This document shows positions 28,835 through 38,148 of a stretch of DNA of 64,000 bases, piece by piece. The notes under the pieces are model-generated. The model was not told the origin of the DNA and did no database searches. It saw only the letters and a program-made list of their open reading frames with translations. Every line of letters begins with the position of its first letter. The stretch's first letter is position 1. The stretch is taken from contig NZ_NSLC01000002.1 of assembly GCF_020144925.1 (NCBI RefSeq), positions 434,001 through 498,000 on the forward strand, read 5' to 3'. Origin of the DNA: Afifella sp. IM 167 (GTDB lineage: Bacteria; Pseudomonadota; Alphaproteobacteria; Rhizobiales; Afifellaceae). A program made the translations under genes and the position numbers.

Positions 28835-28862
28835 ATTATGCCGAATCGTCACGCCGGCGCAA
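28835..28862 (-). promoter_or_regulatory. Candidate promoter of the cbtB-cobQ operon
   Basis: On the minus strand TTGCGC (28862-28857) and CATAAT (28840-28835) are spaced by 16 bases. Transcription would start near 28828, about 19 bases ahead of riboswitch helix P1. The site overlaps the 3' end of the upstream membrane-protein gene. The -35 match is weak. Confidence 0.35.
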
Positions 28863-29282
28863 GGCCGGCTCTGCCGGTCCTGGCTCCGGCCCGAACCCGG
28901 GGCCGGTGCTCGAGGCACCCGCCGCGGCGGACGCGGCCGCCTGCGTGCCGGAAGGCGAAGGCCGCGGGCCGACCTTCGGCGTCGCCCCGTCGAGCTTTCT
29001 CGCGAGCCCCGGATAATTGGTGTGGAACCAGACGGCGAAGCGCCGCCGCCAGCGTCGCACCAGCGGGATGTCGATGGAAAGGACGATAAGGCCGAGCGGC
29101 AGCATCCAGAAGCCGACCACCGGCAGGAACCAGAGGCAGCCGCCGAGAACGAGAAGCACGCCGAGCCCGACGCGCAGGAGCCGGCTCTGCGGCAGCGGCA
29201 CGGAGCGCCCGAAAAGGTGCAGGCCGGCATTGCGGCGGTTGTCGTTTCCGGCGCGCGGCGGCCGTGATCGCTGGTTTGTCAT
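28836..29282 (-). CDS. Small membrane protein, PGPGW-like
   Basis: 148-residue protein with a basic N-terminus (MTNQRSRPPRAGNDNRRN) and hydrophobic segments LLRVGLGVLLVLGGCLWFLP and FWMLPLGLIVLSIDIPLV, then RRWRRRFAVWF. A Pro/Gly/Ala-rich tail follows. The helix arrangement resembles the PGPGW family of small inner-membrane proteins, whose function is unknown. The start at 29282 avoids the upstream tRNA-Asn. Its stop is 27 bases ahead of the cobalamin riboswitch on the same strand, so read-through into the cob operon is possible. Confidence 0.65.
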   Translation of the reverse strand: MTNQRSRPPRAGNDNRRNAGLHLFGRSVPLPQSRLLRVGLGVLLVLGGCLWFLPVVGFWMLPLGLIVLSIDIPLVRRWRRRFAVWFHTNYPGLARKLDGATPKVGPRPSPSGTQAAASAAAGASSTGPGFGPEPGPAEPALRRRDDSA

Positions 29283-29348
29283 TTTGCCACAAATGGGATG
29301 CGCGCCGGCGCTTGCAATGGCCGCTTCATCTGCTATATCGCCCCCCGA

Positions 29349-29424
29349 TCCCCGGTAGCTCAGTTGGTAGAGCAAGCGGCTGTTAACCGCTGGGTCGCTG
29401 GTTCGAGTCCGGCCCGGGGAGCCA
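29349..29424 (+). tRNA. tRNA-Asn (GTT)
   Basis: Complete cloverleaf: acceptor TCCCCGG (29349-29355) pairs with CCGGGGA (29414-29420), followed by G73 and an encoded CCA (29422-29424). The D-arm is TAGCTCAGTTGGTAGAGCA, the anticodon loop CTGTTAACC has anticodon GTT, and the T-arm is GGTTCGAGTCC. Sequence immediately downstream is accessory-looking. Confidence 0.97.
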
Positions 29425-29574
29425 ACCTTCCACACATCACGCACCGCTCGGGGCTACACTGGGCGTTACAAGAGACGCCGGTCAGGCGGCTCTGGGCTAG
29501 CGCTTGGTGGGGCGCTTCGCCGTGCCCACTGAACTGCCGAATTCCGCGCCATTCGAGATAGCGCGCAACTCAAA

Positions 29575-29619
29575 ACGGCTAAAGCCGTCTCGATGGTTCG
29601 AATCCCTTGCTCTCCAGCA
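29575..29619 (+). other. tRNA-Ser-like 3' fragment (possible old attachment site)
   Basis: ACGGCTAAAGCCGT (29575-29588) forms a 6-base-pair hairpin like a long variable arm. It is followed by GGTTCGAATCCCTTGCTCTCC and AGCA, which resembles the T-loop, acceptor 3' strand and tail of a class II tRNA such as tRNA-Ser. No matching 5' half (GGAGAGC) is present upstream. The T-stem is imperfect, so it cannot be a working tRNA. It is probably a displaced 3' end left by integration, but this is inferred. Confidence 0.45.
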
Positions 29620-29755
29620 GACCGAGAAACGCAACCAGGATCGCCGCCTGCGGCCTGTCATTGGAGTTCGGTTTCATCGCGCGGACGGCCAGAAGGCCGT
29701 AGTGGTGGCCCATCCCGAAGGCGGCAACCAGCACGAAACCGAGCAGAAGCGCCAT
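29579..29755 (-). pseudogene. Truncated membrane-protein ORF running into the tRNA-like fragment
   Basis: 58-codon frame beginning MALLLGFVLVAAFGMGHHYG with one hydrophobic helix, then MKPNSNDRPQAAILVAFLGL. Its last codons (ESKGFEPSRRL, then TAG) are simply the reverse translation of the tRNA-Ser-like fragment, so the natural C-terminus has been lost. The N-terminal pattern (helix, HHxGLLxxR, basic loop, second helix) loosely recalls small ion-channel proteins, but I cannot assign a family. It may be a gene broken by recombination at the tRNA fragment. Confidence 0.4.
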
Positions 29756-29821
29756 TCCTCATTTCCTTCATAAACAATACGCCGCCGCTGAATACGACCG
29801 TCCGACGCGAAGTGGGAACAG

Positions 29822-30583
29822 CTATCCTAGCCAAAGCATCCGGGCTGGCATCCAGATCGCCATGGCGATCATCATCAGGTTCTCGGTCAGCGAGACGAAG
29901 CCGAGCGGCACGTTGCTCGACCCGCCGACGCAGGCGCATTTGAGTTCGCGCTTGTCGATGTAGACGGCTTTGAAGACCGAGGCCGCGCCGACGGTGCCGA
30001 TGACAAGCGCGACCGGCGCCGCGATCCAGATCAGCGTGCCCGCGATCATCAGGATGCCGGCCAGCGCCTCGCCGAACGGATAGACGTACCCGTACCGGAC
30101 CCAACGGCGCGCCAGCAGGTCGTAGTTCAGGAACATCGTCGAGAAGCTCTCGAGGTCCTGCAGCTTCTGGACTGCGAGGAGGCACATGCTGATGGCAATG
30201 AACCACTCGAAGGCCCGGATGCTGAGCACGGTCCCGAACGCATACCAGCTGACTGCGAGCGCCATGAGGAAGGCGACGGAGAAGATCGCGATGACGGGCT
30301 GGTAGCTGTTCTCGCCTTCGTCCTTGACCTCCTGACCGAAATGCTCGCGGAGGTCGTCGTAGCCGCCAATCCGCTCGCCGCCGATGAAGGTCTGCGGCGT
30401 CGTGTCGACGCCGTGCTCCTTCTTGAACGCTTCTGTCGCGTCGCGCGTTTCGAGGTGATGGTCCTCGACCGTGAAACCCTGCCGCTCGAGCAGGTCCTTC
30501 GACTTCAGCCCGTAGGGGCAGAGATGGTCGGGCATGACCATCCTGTAGAGGATCGCGGTCTTGCCGCTCTGGTCCAACGCCAT
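29822..30583 (-). CDS. Glutaredoxin-MauE fusion membrane protein
   Basis: 253-residue protein. The N-terminal glutaredoxin-like domain (about 1-88) has a monothiol-type active site CPYG (Cys22) and the cis-proline loop TTPQTFIGGERIGGYDDL. The C-terminal part (about 93-253) has four hydrophobic helices, the motif KCACVGGSSNVPLGFVSLTE (Cys216, Cys218) and resembles MauE/DoxX-type redox-associated membrane proteins. The ATG at 30583 follows a strong GAAGGAGG. It lies 35 bases after the DUF305 gene on the same strand, so both probably answer to the divergent CsoR. Likely a membrane thiol-redox protein; its target is unknown. Confidence 0.82.
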   Translation of the reverse strand: MALDQSGKTAILYRMVMPDHLCPYGLKSKDLLERQGFTVEDHHLETRDATEAFKKEHGVDTTPQTFIGGERIGGYDDLREHFGQEVKDEGENSYQPVIAIFSVAFLMALAVSWYAFGTVLSIRAFEWFIAISMCLLAVQKLQDLESFSTMFLNYDLLARRWVRYGYVYPFGEALAGILMIAGTLIWIAAPVALVIGTVGAASVFKAVYIDKRELKCACVGGSSNVPLGFVSLTENLMMIAMAIWMPARMLWLG

Positions 30584-30618
30584 GGTGCCTCCTTCGGCGA
30601 AAACGTTCAACTTGGTGC

Positions 30619-31479
30619 TCAGCCCGCATCGCAACTGTAGAAGCCGCGGTAGCCGACGCTAAGCCCCTCATCGAGTTCGAAGACGAGCTCCGCGTTCTGG
30701 CGCCAGTCGGCCTCCTCGCCGAGAGGCTGCACGGTGATCGTGGTCCCAGGCGCCGAGAACGTCGCCGCACCCCCCTGCGGCTCACCCTCCGCCTCCAGCG
30801 AGATCAGGATTCCGTTCAGCCTCATCGCGGCCGCGCCGCCTTCGCTGGCCCAGAGGATCGGGTCGGTCTCCGGGCTGCGGTTGAACGTGCAGGGGGCGGT
30901 CGTCCCGAGCACGCGGTCGGCCTCCGCCTCCGGCATCGGCGCAAGGTCGAGCGTGCCGACGAGGGTATTCGAAAGCGCGTCTTCGACGCTGCCCGGCTCG
31001 GCCGGCGGGTCCTGGTAGATGCTCTCCACCACGTTCCCGTCCGACACCTCGGCGATCAGGTATCTCATTTCGGCGATCTCGCGCCGTTGCGCCTCAATGA
31101 TCTCGTCGGCGAGCTTGCGCACGCGCGGGTCGCGGATTTGCGCGCGTTCAGAGGTCATGATGGCGATCGAGTGGTGGGGGATCATCGCTCGCATGTAGCT
31201 CGGGCCGGACACCGTGACCTGGCTGCGCACCAGCCAGAGCGTCAGGGCAAAGACGACGACCGCGCCTGCGAAGATCGCGATGTTGAGCGCTTTGTTCGAG
31301 TACATGCCGAGCATGTAGGCAAGCATGATGACGGCCATCGTCGCCCCCATCATGATCGCCATGTAGGTGCGCGTCTCGGAGAAGAAGACGTGCTCCCAAG
31401 CGTAGGTGTTGAGGTACATCAGGATGAACATCACCACTGTGGAGGTGAGTATCATCAGGCTGAAACGGATGTAGGACAT
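30619..31479 (-). CDS. DUF305 membrane protein with extra C-terminal domain
   Basis: 286-residue protein. Three hydrophobic helices (about 7-25, 39-58, 64-86) precede a DUF305 ferritin-like helical segment with the conserved SYMRAMIPHHSIAIMTSERA at 95-113 and ADEIIEAQRREIAEM. A separate C-terminal domain (about 190-286) begins APCTFNRSPETDPILW and ends FYSCDAG, with two cysteines (197, 283) that could pair. DUF305 proteins often accompany copper/silver resistance genes. ATG 31479 follows AGGAAG. It is divergent from csoR, with the operator between them. Confidence 0.85.
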   Translation of the reverse strand: MSYIRFSLMILTSTVVMFILMYLNTYAWEHVFFSETRTYMAIMMGATMAVIMLAYMLGMYSNKALNIAIFAGAVVVFALTLWLVRSQVTVSGPSYMRAMIPHHSIAIMTSERAQIRDPRVRKLADEIIEAQRREIAEMRYLIAEVSDGNVVESIYQDPPAEPGSVEDALSNTLVGTLDLAPMPEAEADRVLGTTAPCTFNRSPETDPILWASEGGAAAMRLNGILISLEAEGEPQGGAATFSAPGTTITVQPLGEEADWRQNAELVFELDEGLSVGYRGFYSCDAG

Positions 31480-31573
31480 GTCGCGACTTCCTGCTCGCTC
31501 TGCAATCTGCTTGAGGGCAACTGGGCGACCGCACCTGCAAACGCAGAACTTGGCAGGCGTTCGGCAACGCGGC

Positions 31574-31601
31574 CCGATACCCCAAGGGGGTATGGATTCA
31601 A
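31574..31601 (-). promoter_or_regulatory. Promoter of the DUF305-glutaredoxin operon with CsoR-type operator in its spacer
   Basis: On the minus strand TTGAAT (31601-31596) and TATCGG (31579-31574) are 16 bases apart. The spacer is occupied by the perfect inverted repeat ATACCCC-AAG-GGGGTAT (31577-31593), of the form expected for CsoR operators. It lies about 100 bases from both the DUF305 start and the csoR start, so one operator could control both directions. That CsoR binds here is inference from position and family. Confidence 0.7.
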
Positions 31602-31683
31602 CACGCTCCTTCGTGTGAGGTTCCGAGGAACCCTCCCGGACCCAAGCCGGTTCTTCCGTATCGCAGGAAGAGATCAGTCCGAC

Positions 31684-31956
31684 ATGAAAGATCGAAAGCA
31701 AGCAGCCATCCAACGACTGGCGCGCCTTGAAGGACAGGTGCGTGGGGTTGCCCGCATGATCGAAGAAGATCGTTACTGCATCGACATTCTCAATCAGTCC
31801 CTGGCGATCCGGTCGGCCCTTTCGCAAGTCGAAATTCTGATCCTGCAGGATCATGCGGATGCCTGTGTGGACGATGCGATCCGCTCACAAGATCCCGACG
31901 CGCAGCGTCGCAAGTTCAAGGAACTGATGGAAGTTTTCGAGAGAGTCTGCCGGTAG
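31684..31956 (+). CDS. csoR: CsoR-family metal-sensing repressor
   Basis: 90-residue all-helical regulator (DUF156 family). It begins MKDRKQAAIQRLARLEGQVRG and has the copper-sensing ligand set Cys32 (EEDRYCIDIL), His57 and Cys61 (LQDHADACVDDAI), spaced as in Cu(I)-CsoR. The nickel/cobalt RcnR N-terminal histidine is absent. The ATG at 31684 is chosen since the long upstream frame is the shadow of the DUF305 gene. It is divergent from the DUF305-glutaredoxin unit and probably represses it through the palindrome at 31577-31593, being released by copper. Confidence 0.9.
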   Translation: MKDRKQAAIQRLARLEGQVRGVARMIEEDRYCIDILNQSLAIRSALSQVEILILQDHADACVDDAIRSQDPDAQRRKFKELMEVFERVCR

Positions 31957-32690
31957 CCATGATTTGTGCATAAACATCAAACATTACAGTCAGTTAGAGC
32001 GGAGAAGGTTGGATATCAGGCCCATCCCTCCGCCAGTACCCTAGAAGCCCGGAAATCAGGGCACTCTCAGCCTCCCAGACACTCTCAGTCATCCTCGCCC
32101 GATCGGCTGAGGGCCTCACCACGCCAAGGCGACTATTCTTCTGTCTCTGAGTCGGGTTTGTCGTGAGGCGGGAAGGGAGCGCCCACCTCCTTCAGTGCTC
32201 AAGTCAATTTAGCGAACAGGTTGGGATGCCCGTGAACGCCCTTTGGATCACGCTTTACGGTAGTGGGGGGCGGCTTAAGAAAGCCCGCGTTCAAGGTCGC
32301 GTATATAGAGGGTGAGTTGCATCTAGCGCGTTAGCTTATCTCCTCTCTTCGCTTCCGGCCTCGCTCGGTCCCCGACCGTCATGCGCTGCTACCAAGCATT
32401 GAGGACTGGCGTATTCCGGCCTCCAGACGCCGTTCGCCGCAGCCAGCACCCGAAGCTTCGCCAGATCCCTCTTACCCTTCTCGTCCTTCGTCGCCTCGGC
32501 CAAGGGCCGGTGTTATCTTCACCACACCAACCGCTCCATTCGCCATTGATCGAGCAGGCGGAATTCCGAGGAAGAGCTTTCAGAGCCTCTGCGCCGAAGA
32601 CACAAAAAACGCCGGCCGGGTTTCCCCGACCGGCGTTTGTGATTCTCAGGCCGGAGCGGCTTTCGCCGCTCCGATCTCCCAAAAGAGTCC
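31957..32690. other. 734-base gene-poor region between csoR and hppA
   Basis: No frame here looks like a real protein. Composition and codon periodicity are poorer than in the flanking genes. It contains a nonamer direct repeat CACTCTCAG (about 32072-32100) and unrecognised sequence to 32600, then the hppA terminator at its right end. It could be decayed mobile DNA, but no insertion-sequence ends or transposase motifs were recognised. Confidence 0.6.
32603..32636 (-). terminator. Rho-independent terminator of hppA
   Basis: 12-base-pair stem (32609-32620 with 32625-32636, one G-U type mismatch) with a 4-base loop, followed on the minus strand by TTTTTT (32608-32603). It lies about 55 bases after the hppA stop. 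Confidence 0.88.
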
Positions 32691-34805
<2,115 letters not shown>

Positions 34806-34963
34806 GTAGTTTCCCCCGAGGGCGGACCGGCGGAGCGCCGGACGTGAATCGAGGCCCCTTGCACATCGGCATCGCCAAGCGCTGGAGCCTCACCTATCGC
34901 GGCGGGGTATTGACGAAAGAACAGGCCCCGTCAAGGGCTGGAAAGCTGAGCCGGAGGACAGCT

Positions 34964-36223
34964 TTAGCTTCGAACGGCGCGTCTTTTCTGCACCGCCAGA
35001 AGGATAAGCAGGCCGACCAGAGGCAGGGCCGCAATGGGGATCACCGTCCAGGCGACGGCCGACCAGCCGCCCGCAACCAGGATGCGGCCGGAGGAAAACG
35101 ACGCAACTGCCACCGCCCCGAAGACGAGAAGGTCATTAAATCCTTGAACACGCTCGCGTTCTTCCGGCTCGTAGGTGGTCGCCACCAGCGCCGTGGCGCC
35201 GAGGAAGCCGAGATTCCAGCCGATGCCGAGGACGACGAGCGCGCCCCAGAAATGGAGGAGATCGATGCCCGTCAGCGCGATGGCGGCGCAGACGAGGAGA
35301 AGGATGAGACCGGCCGCCACGACCCGCTCCGAGCCATAGCGCGCGATCAGCGTGCCGGTGAAGAAGCTCGGCGCGAACATGGCAATGACATGCCACTGGA
35401 TGCCGAGGAACGCCGCCTCCTCCGGCAGGCCGCACCAGACCATGGCGAGCGGCGCGGCCGTCATCATCAGGTTCATCAGCGCATAAGAGATGATGGCGCA
35501 GGCGACCGCGACGAGGAAGCGGGGCTGGACGAGGATCGCCGTCAGCGGCCGCCCGCCATGGCGCCGGTGTCCGGCGGCGGGGCGCGGCGCATGCAGCGTG
35601 GTGAGCACGAGGGCCGCCAGGATCATCAGCCCGGCCGCGGCGAGATAGGGCGCGGCGAAGGGCACGAGCGGCCAGGCATTCTTGGTATGGATGACGGTCT
35701 GCGGGCCGATGATGGCGGCGAAGATGCCGCCGATGAGCACGAGCGAGATCGCCTTCGGCCGGAAGGTGGGGCTGGCCGTATCGGCGGCGGCGAAACGGAA
35801 CTGCTGCACGAAGGCGGCGGTGAAGCCCATCAGGAAGGCGCCGAGGCACAGAAGCGGGAAAGAGGCGAAGGCCATCGCGGTCGCTTCCAGGAGCGCCCCG
35901 CCCGCGCCGACCAGCATGCCGGCGATGAGGCCGAGCCGGCGCCCGAATGTCCGCTGCAGCAGCGCCGCCGGCACCGTGCCGATGGCCGTGCCGACGACGA
36001 AGGCCGTCAGCGGCAGGGTGGAGAGCGACTTGTCGCTGCCGAGCAGCATGTGGGCGGCGAGCGAGGAGATCGAAAAATTGATCGGCCCGCCGGCGCCGGC
36101 GATCGCCTGGGCTGTCGCCAGCACGATGACGTTGCGTTTGGCGGTGCGGTCGTCCACGAGGACGGGCTGGCCGATGCCGGCCTCCTCGGTCCCGATCGAC
36201 GTCGTCTCGGCCGAATGGCTCAC
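34964..36223 (-). CDS. MFS transporter of unknown substrate
   Basis: 419-residue major facilitator protein with about twelve hydrophobic helices, a central cytoplasmic loop rich in His/Arg (APRPAAGHRRHGGRP) and the loop motif RTFGRRLGLIAGML between helices 2 and 3. The polar N-terminus is MSHSAETTSIGTEEAG. Its ATG overlaps the thiL stop by 4 bases, so it ends the thiL-nusB-rib transcription unit. Nothing in the sequence fixes a substrate. A thiamine or flavin link is suggested only by position. Confidence 0.8.
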   Translation of the reverse strand: MSHSAETTSIGTEEAGIGQPVLVDDRTAKRNVIVLATAQAIAGAGGPINFSISSLAAHMLLGSDKSLSTLPLTAFVVGTAIGTVPAALLQRTFGRRLGLIAGMLVGAGGALLEATAMAFASFPLLCLGAFLMGFTAAFVQQFRFAAADTASPTFRPKAISLVLIGGIFAAIIGPQTVIHTKNAWPLVPFAAPYLAAAGLMILAALVLTTLHAPRPAAGHRRHGGRPLTAILVQPRFLVAVACAIISYALMNLMMTAAPLAMVWCGLPEEAAFLGIQWHVIAMFAPSFFTGTLIARYGSERVVAAGLILLLVCAAIALTGIDLLHFWGALVVLGIGWNLGFLGATALVATTYEPEERERVQGFNDLLVFGAVAVASFSSGRILVAGGWSAVAWTVIPIAALPLVGLLILLAVQKRRAVRS

Positions 36224-37188
36224 AAGGCTTCTCCATGCACGAAGGCGCGGCGCGTCAGCGCCAGTTCGGCGCCGCCCCGCACGAGGCGCGCCCTGCCCTC
36301 GCCCTGTTCCAGCGCGCCGATGCGCGCCACCGGAACGCCCGCCTCCCGCGCCGCCCGGCGGAAGGCTTCTTCCTTCGCCGCGGGGATGGCGGCAAGGATC
36401 TCGTAGTCGTCCCCGCCCGTGACCGCATCCTCGAAGGAAAAGCCGCCGAGCCTTTCGATGGCCGGATCGAGGGGAATCGCGTCGGCCTCGATGGTGGCGG
36501 CAAGGCCGCTCGCGGCGGCGAGCTTGTCGGCGTCGCCGGCAAGCCCGTCGGAAATGTCGATGGAAGCGCTCGCATGGCAGCGCACGGCCTCGGCGAGCGC
36601 GGTGCGCGGCAGCGGTTCGCGGTAGCGGGCGACGAGCCGGTCGCGCTCCTCGGCCGAAAGGTCGCCGCTTGCCCGTTCCGTGAGAAGGGCGAGCCCCACC
36701 GCGGAGCCGCCGATCGTGCCGGAGACGTAGAGCGCATCGCCCGCATGGCCGCCGGAGCGATGGACCATGGTGCCTTTGGCAACCGCCCCGATGGCGGTGA
36801 CCGAGACGGTGATGCGGTCGGGCGAGCCGACGGTGTCGCCGCCGACAAGGTCGATGCCGTAGGCCTCCTGGTCGCCCTTCAGCCCTTCGCAGAAGGCTTC
36901 AAGCCACGCCTCGTCGCAGGCGCCGGTCGCCGCCAGCCCCATGAGGTAGCCGACCGGCCGCGCCCCCTTGGCGGCAAGGTCTGAGAGATTGACCCGCAGC
37001 GCCTTCCGCGCCACCGAGGCGGGCGGATCGCCGGGCAGGAAATGCACCCCCTCCGAGATCATGTCCTTGGTGAGGACCAGATCCTCGCCCGGCGCCGGCG
37101 CCAGAAAGCCGGCATCGTCGAGGAGGCCGAGCGCGCCCCTTCCGGCGAGCGGACGGAGATAGCGGTCGATGAGGGAAAGCTCGTCCAA
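36220..37188 (-). CDS. thiL: Thiamine-monophosphate kinase
   Basis: 322-residue ThiL (PurM-like fold) phosphorylating thiamine monophosphate to the active diphosphate. Seen: LLDDAGFLAPAPGEDLVLTKDMISEGVHFLP (metal/ATP-binding acidic residues), NLSDLAAKGARPVGYLMGLA, LVGGDTVGSPDRITVSVTAIG and ISDGLAGDADKLA. It follows nusB by 5 bases and overlaps the MFS gene by 4, in the usual rhizobial order nusB-thiL. Confidence 0.95.
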   Translation of the reverse strand: MDELSLIDRYLRPLAGRGALGLLDDAGFLAPAPGEDLVLTKDMISEGVHFLPGDPPASVARKALRVNLSDLAAKGARPVGYLMGLAATGACDEAWLEAFCEGLKGDQEAYGIDLVGGDTVGSPDRITVSVTAIGAVAKGTMVHRSGGHAGDALYVSGTIGGSAVGLALLTERASGDLSAEERDRLVARYREPLPRTALAEAVRCHASASIDISDGLAGDADKLAAASGLAATIEADAIPLDPAIERLGGFSFEDAVTGGDDYEILAAIPAAKEEAFRRAAREAGVPVARIGALEQGEGRARLVRGGAELALTRRAFVHGEAL

Positions 37189-37193
37189 GCCGG

Positions 37194-37691
37194 CTAGCTC
37201 GAAAGGGCCGGGTCGAACTCCTCCGGGCGCAGATCGTGCGCCACCTTGTCGAGGACGGCGTTGACGAGGCCCGGCTCCTCCTTCTCGAAGAAGGCATGGG
37301 CGACGTCGAGATATTCGGAAATGACGACGCGGGCCGGCACGTCGCGGCGCGAGCGCAGCTCGTAGACGCCGCAGCGCAGGAGCGCGCGCAGCGTCACGTC
37401 GAGGCGGGCGAGCGGCCAGCTCTGGGGCAGCGTCGTATGGATGATCGGATCGATGAGGCCCTGCTCCTTGACGACGCCGGCGACGAGAAGGCGGAAGAAG
37501 GCCGCATCCGCCGCCTTCAGCGTCTCCCCCTCCAGCTCTTGGCCGAGGCGGTAGGCCTCGAACTCCGCCACGACGCGCGGCAGGCTCGCCCCGCCGACAT
37601 CCATCTGGTAGAGCGCCTGCACGGCGGCGAGCCGCGCGGCGCCGCGCTGGTTGGCGGCCTTCGATACGCTCGTGGGCTCAGCTTCCGGCAA
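37194..37691 (-). CDS. nusB: Transcription antitermination factor NusB
   Basis: All-helical RNA-binding protein that joins NusE/S10 at boxA in rRNA antitermination. The sequence RGAARLAAVQALYQMDVGG opens the conserved domain, and ARLDVTLRALLRCGVYELRSRRDVPARVVISEYLDVAHAF covers the RNA-binding half. The start is uncertain. An ATG at 37742 would lie 65 bases inside ribH and read its alanine-rich end out of frame. A TTG at 37691, preceded by AGAGGAAGG, gives an N-terminus of normal length and a 14-base overlap with ribH; it is preferred here. Confidence 0.9.
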   Translation of the reverse strand: MPEAEPTSVSKAANQRGAARLAAVQALYQMDVGGASLPRVVAEFEAYRLGQELEGETLKAADAAFFRLLVAGVVKEQGLIDPIIHTTLPQSWPLARLDVTLRALLRCGVYELRSRRDVPARVVISEYLDVAHAFFEKEEPGLVNAVLDKVAHDLRPEEFDPALSS

Positions 37692-38127
37692 GGCCCCACC
37701 TTCCTCTGAGTTCGGCCATCTCGGCCGCGGCGGCGGCCGCATCGGCGCCCTTGTTCTTCGATTCGACGCCCGCCCGCGCCCAGGCCTGCAGCGCGTTCTC
37801 CACGGTCAGGATGCCGTTGCCGAGCGCCAGGCCTTGATCGGTGACGAGGTCCATCACCGCGCGCGCCGATTCGCCGGCGACGATGTCGTAATGGCCGGTC
37901 TCGCCGCGGATGACGCAGCCGAGAAGCACGTAGCCGTCATAGTGCAGCCTTCCTTCCTCGGTCGCGATCAGCGCCATGGCGAGCGCGCCCGGAATTTCCA
38001 GGACGCCCGGCACGGCCACGCGGTCCCATGTGATGCCGCGCTTGTCGAGCTCGGCGGTGGCACCGCGAGCAAGCTCTTCGGCGAGGTCGTGGTAGAACCG
38101 CGCCTCGATAATCAGAAAATGGCTCAT
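37678..38127 (-). CDS. ribH: 6,7-dimethyl-8-ribityllumazine synthase
   Basis: 149-residue lumazine synthase condensing the pyrimidine and dihydroxybutanone phosphate precursors of riboflavin. It has EARFYHDLAEELARGA, the core VPGVLEIPGALAMAL and the catalytic His in GCVIRGETGHYDIVAGE. The Ala-rich C-terminus (GADAAAAAAEMAELRGRW) is normal for the family. It lies 21 bases after ribE and overlaps nusB. Confidence 0.96.
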   Translation of the reverse strand: MSHFLIIEARFYHDLAEELARGATAELDKRGITWDRVAVPGVLEIPGALAMALIATEEGRLHYDGYVLLGCVIRGETGHYDIVAGESARAVMDLVTDQGLALGNGILTVENALQAWARAGVESKNKGADAAAAAAEMAELRGRWGLAGS

Positions 38128-38148
38128 TGTCCGTTCGTGTTCGGGCGC

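Noticed and set aside
29658-30785. Long minus-strand frame through the glutaredoxin-MauE gene
   Set aside because: Arg-rich out-of-frame translation; the in-frame product has domain motifs and a strong ribosome binding site.
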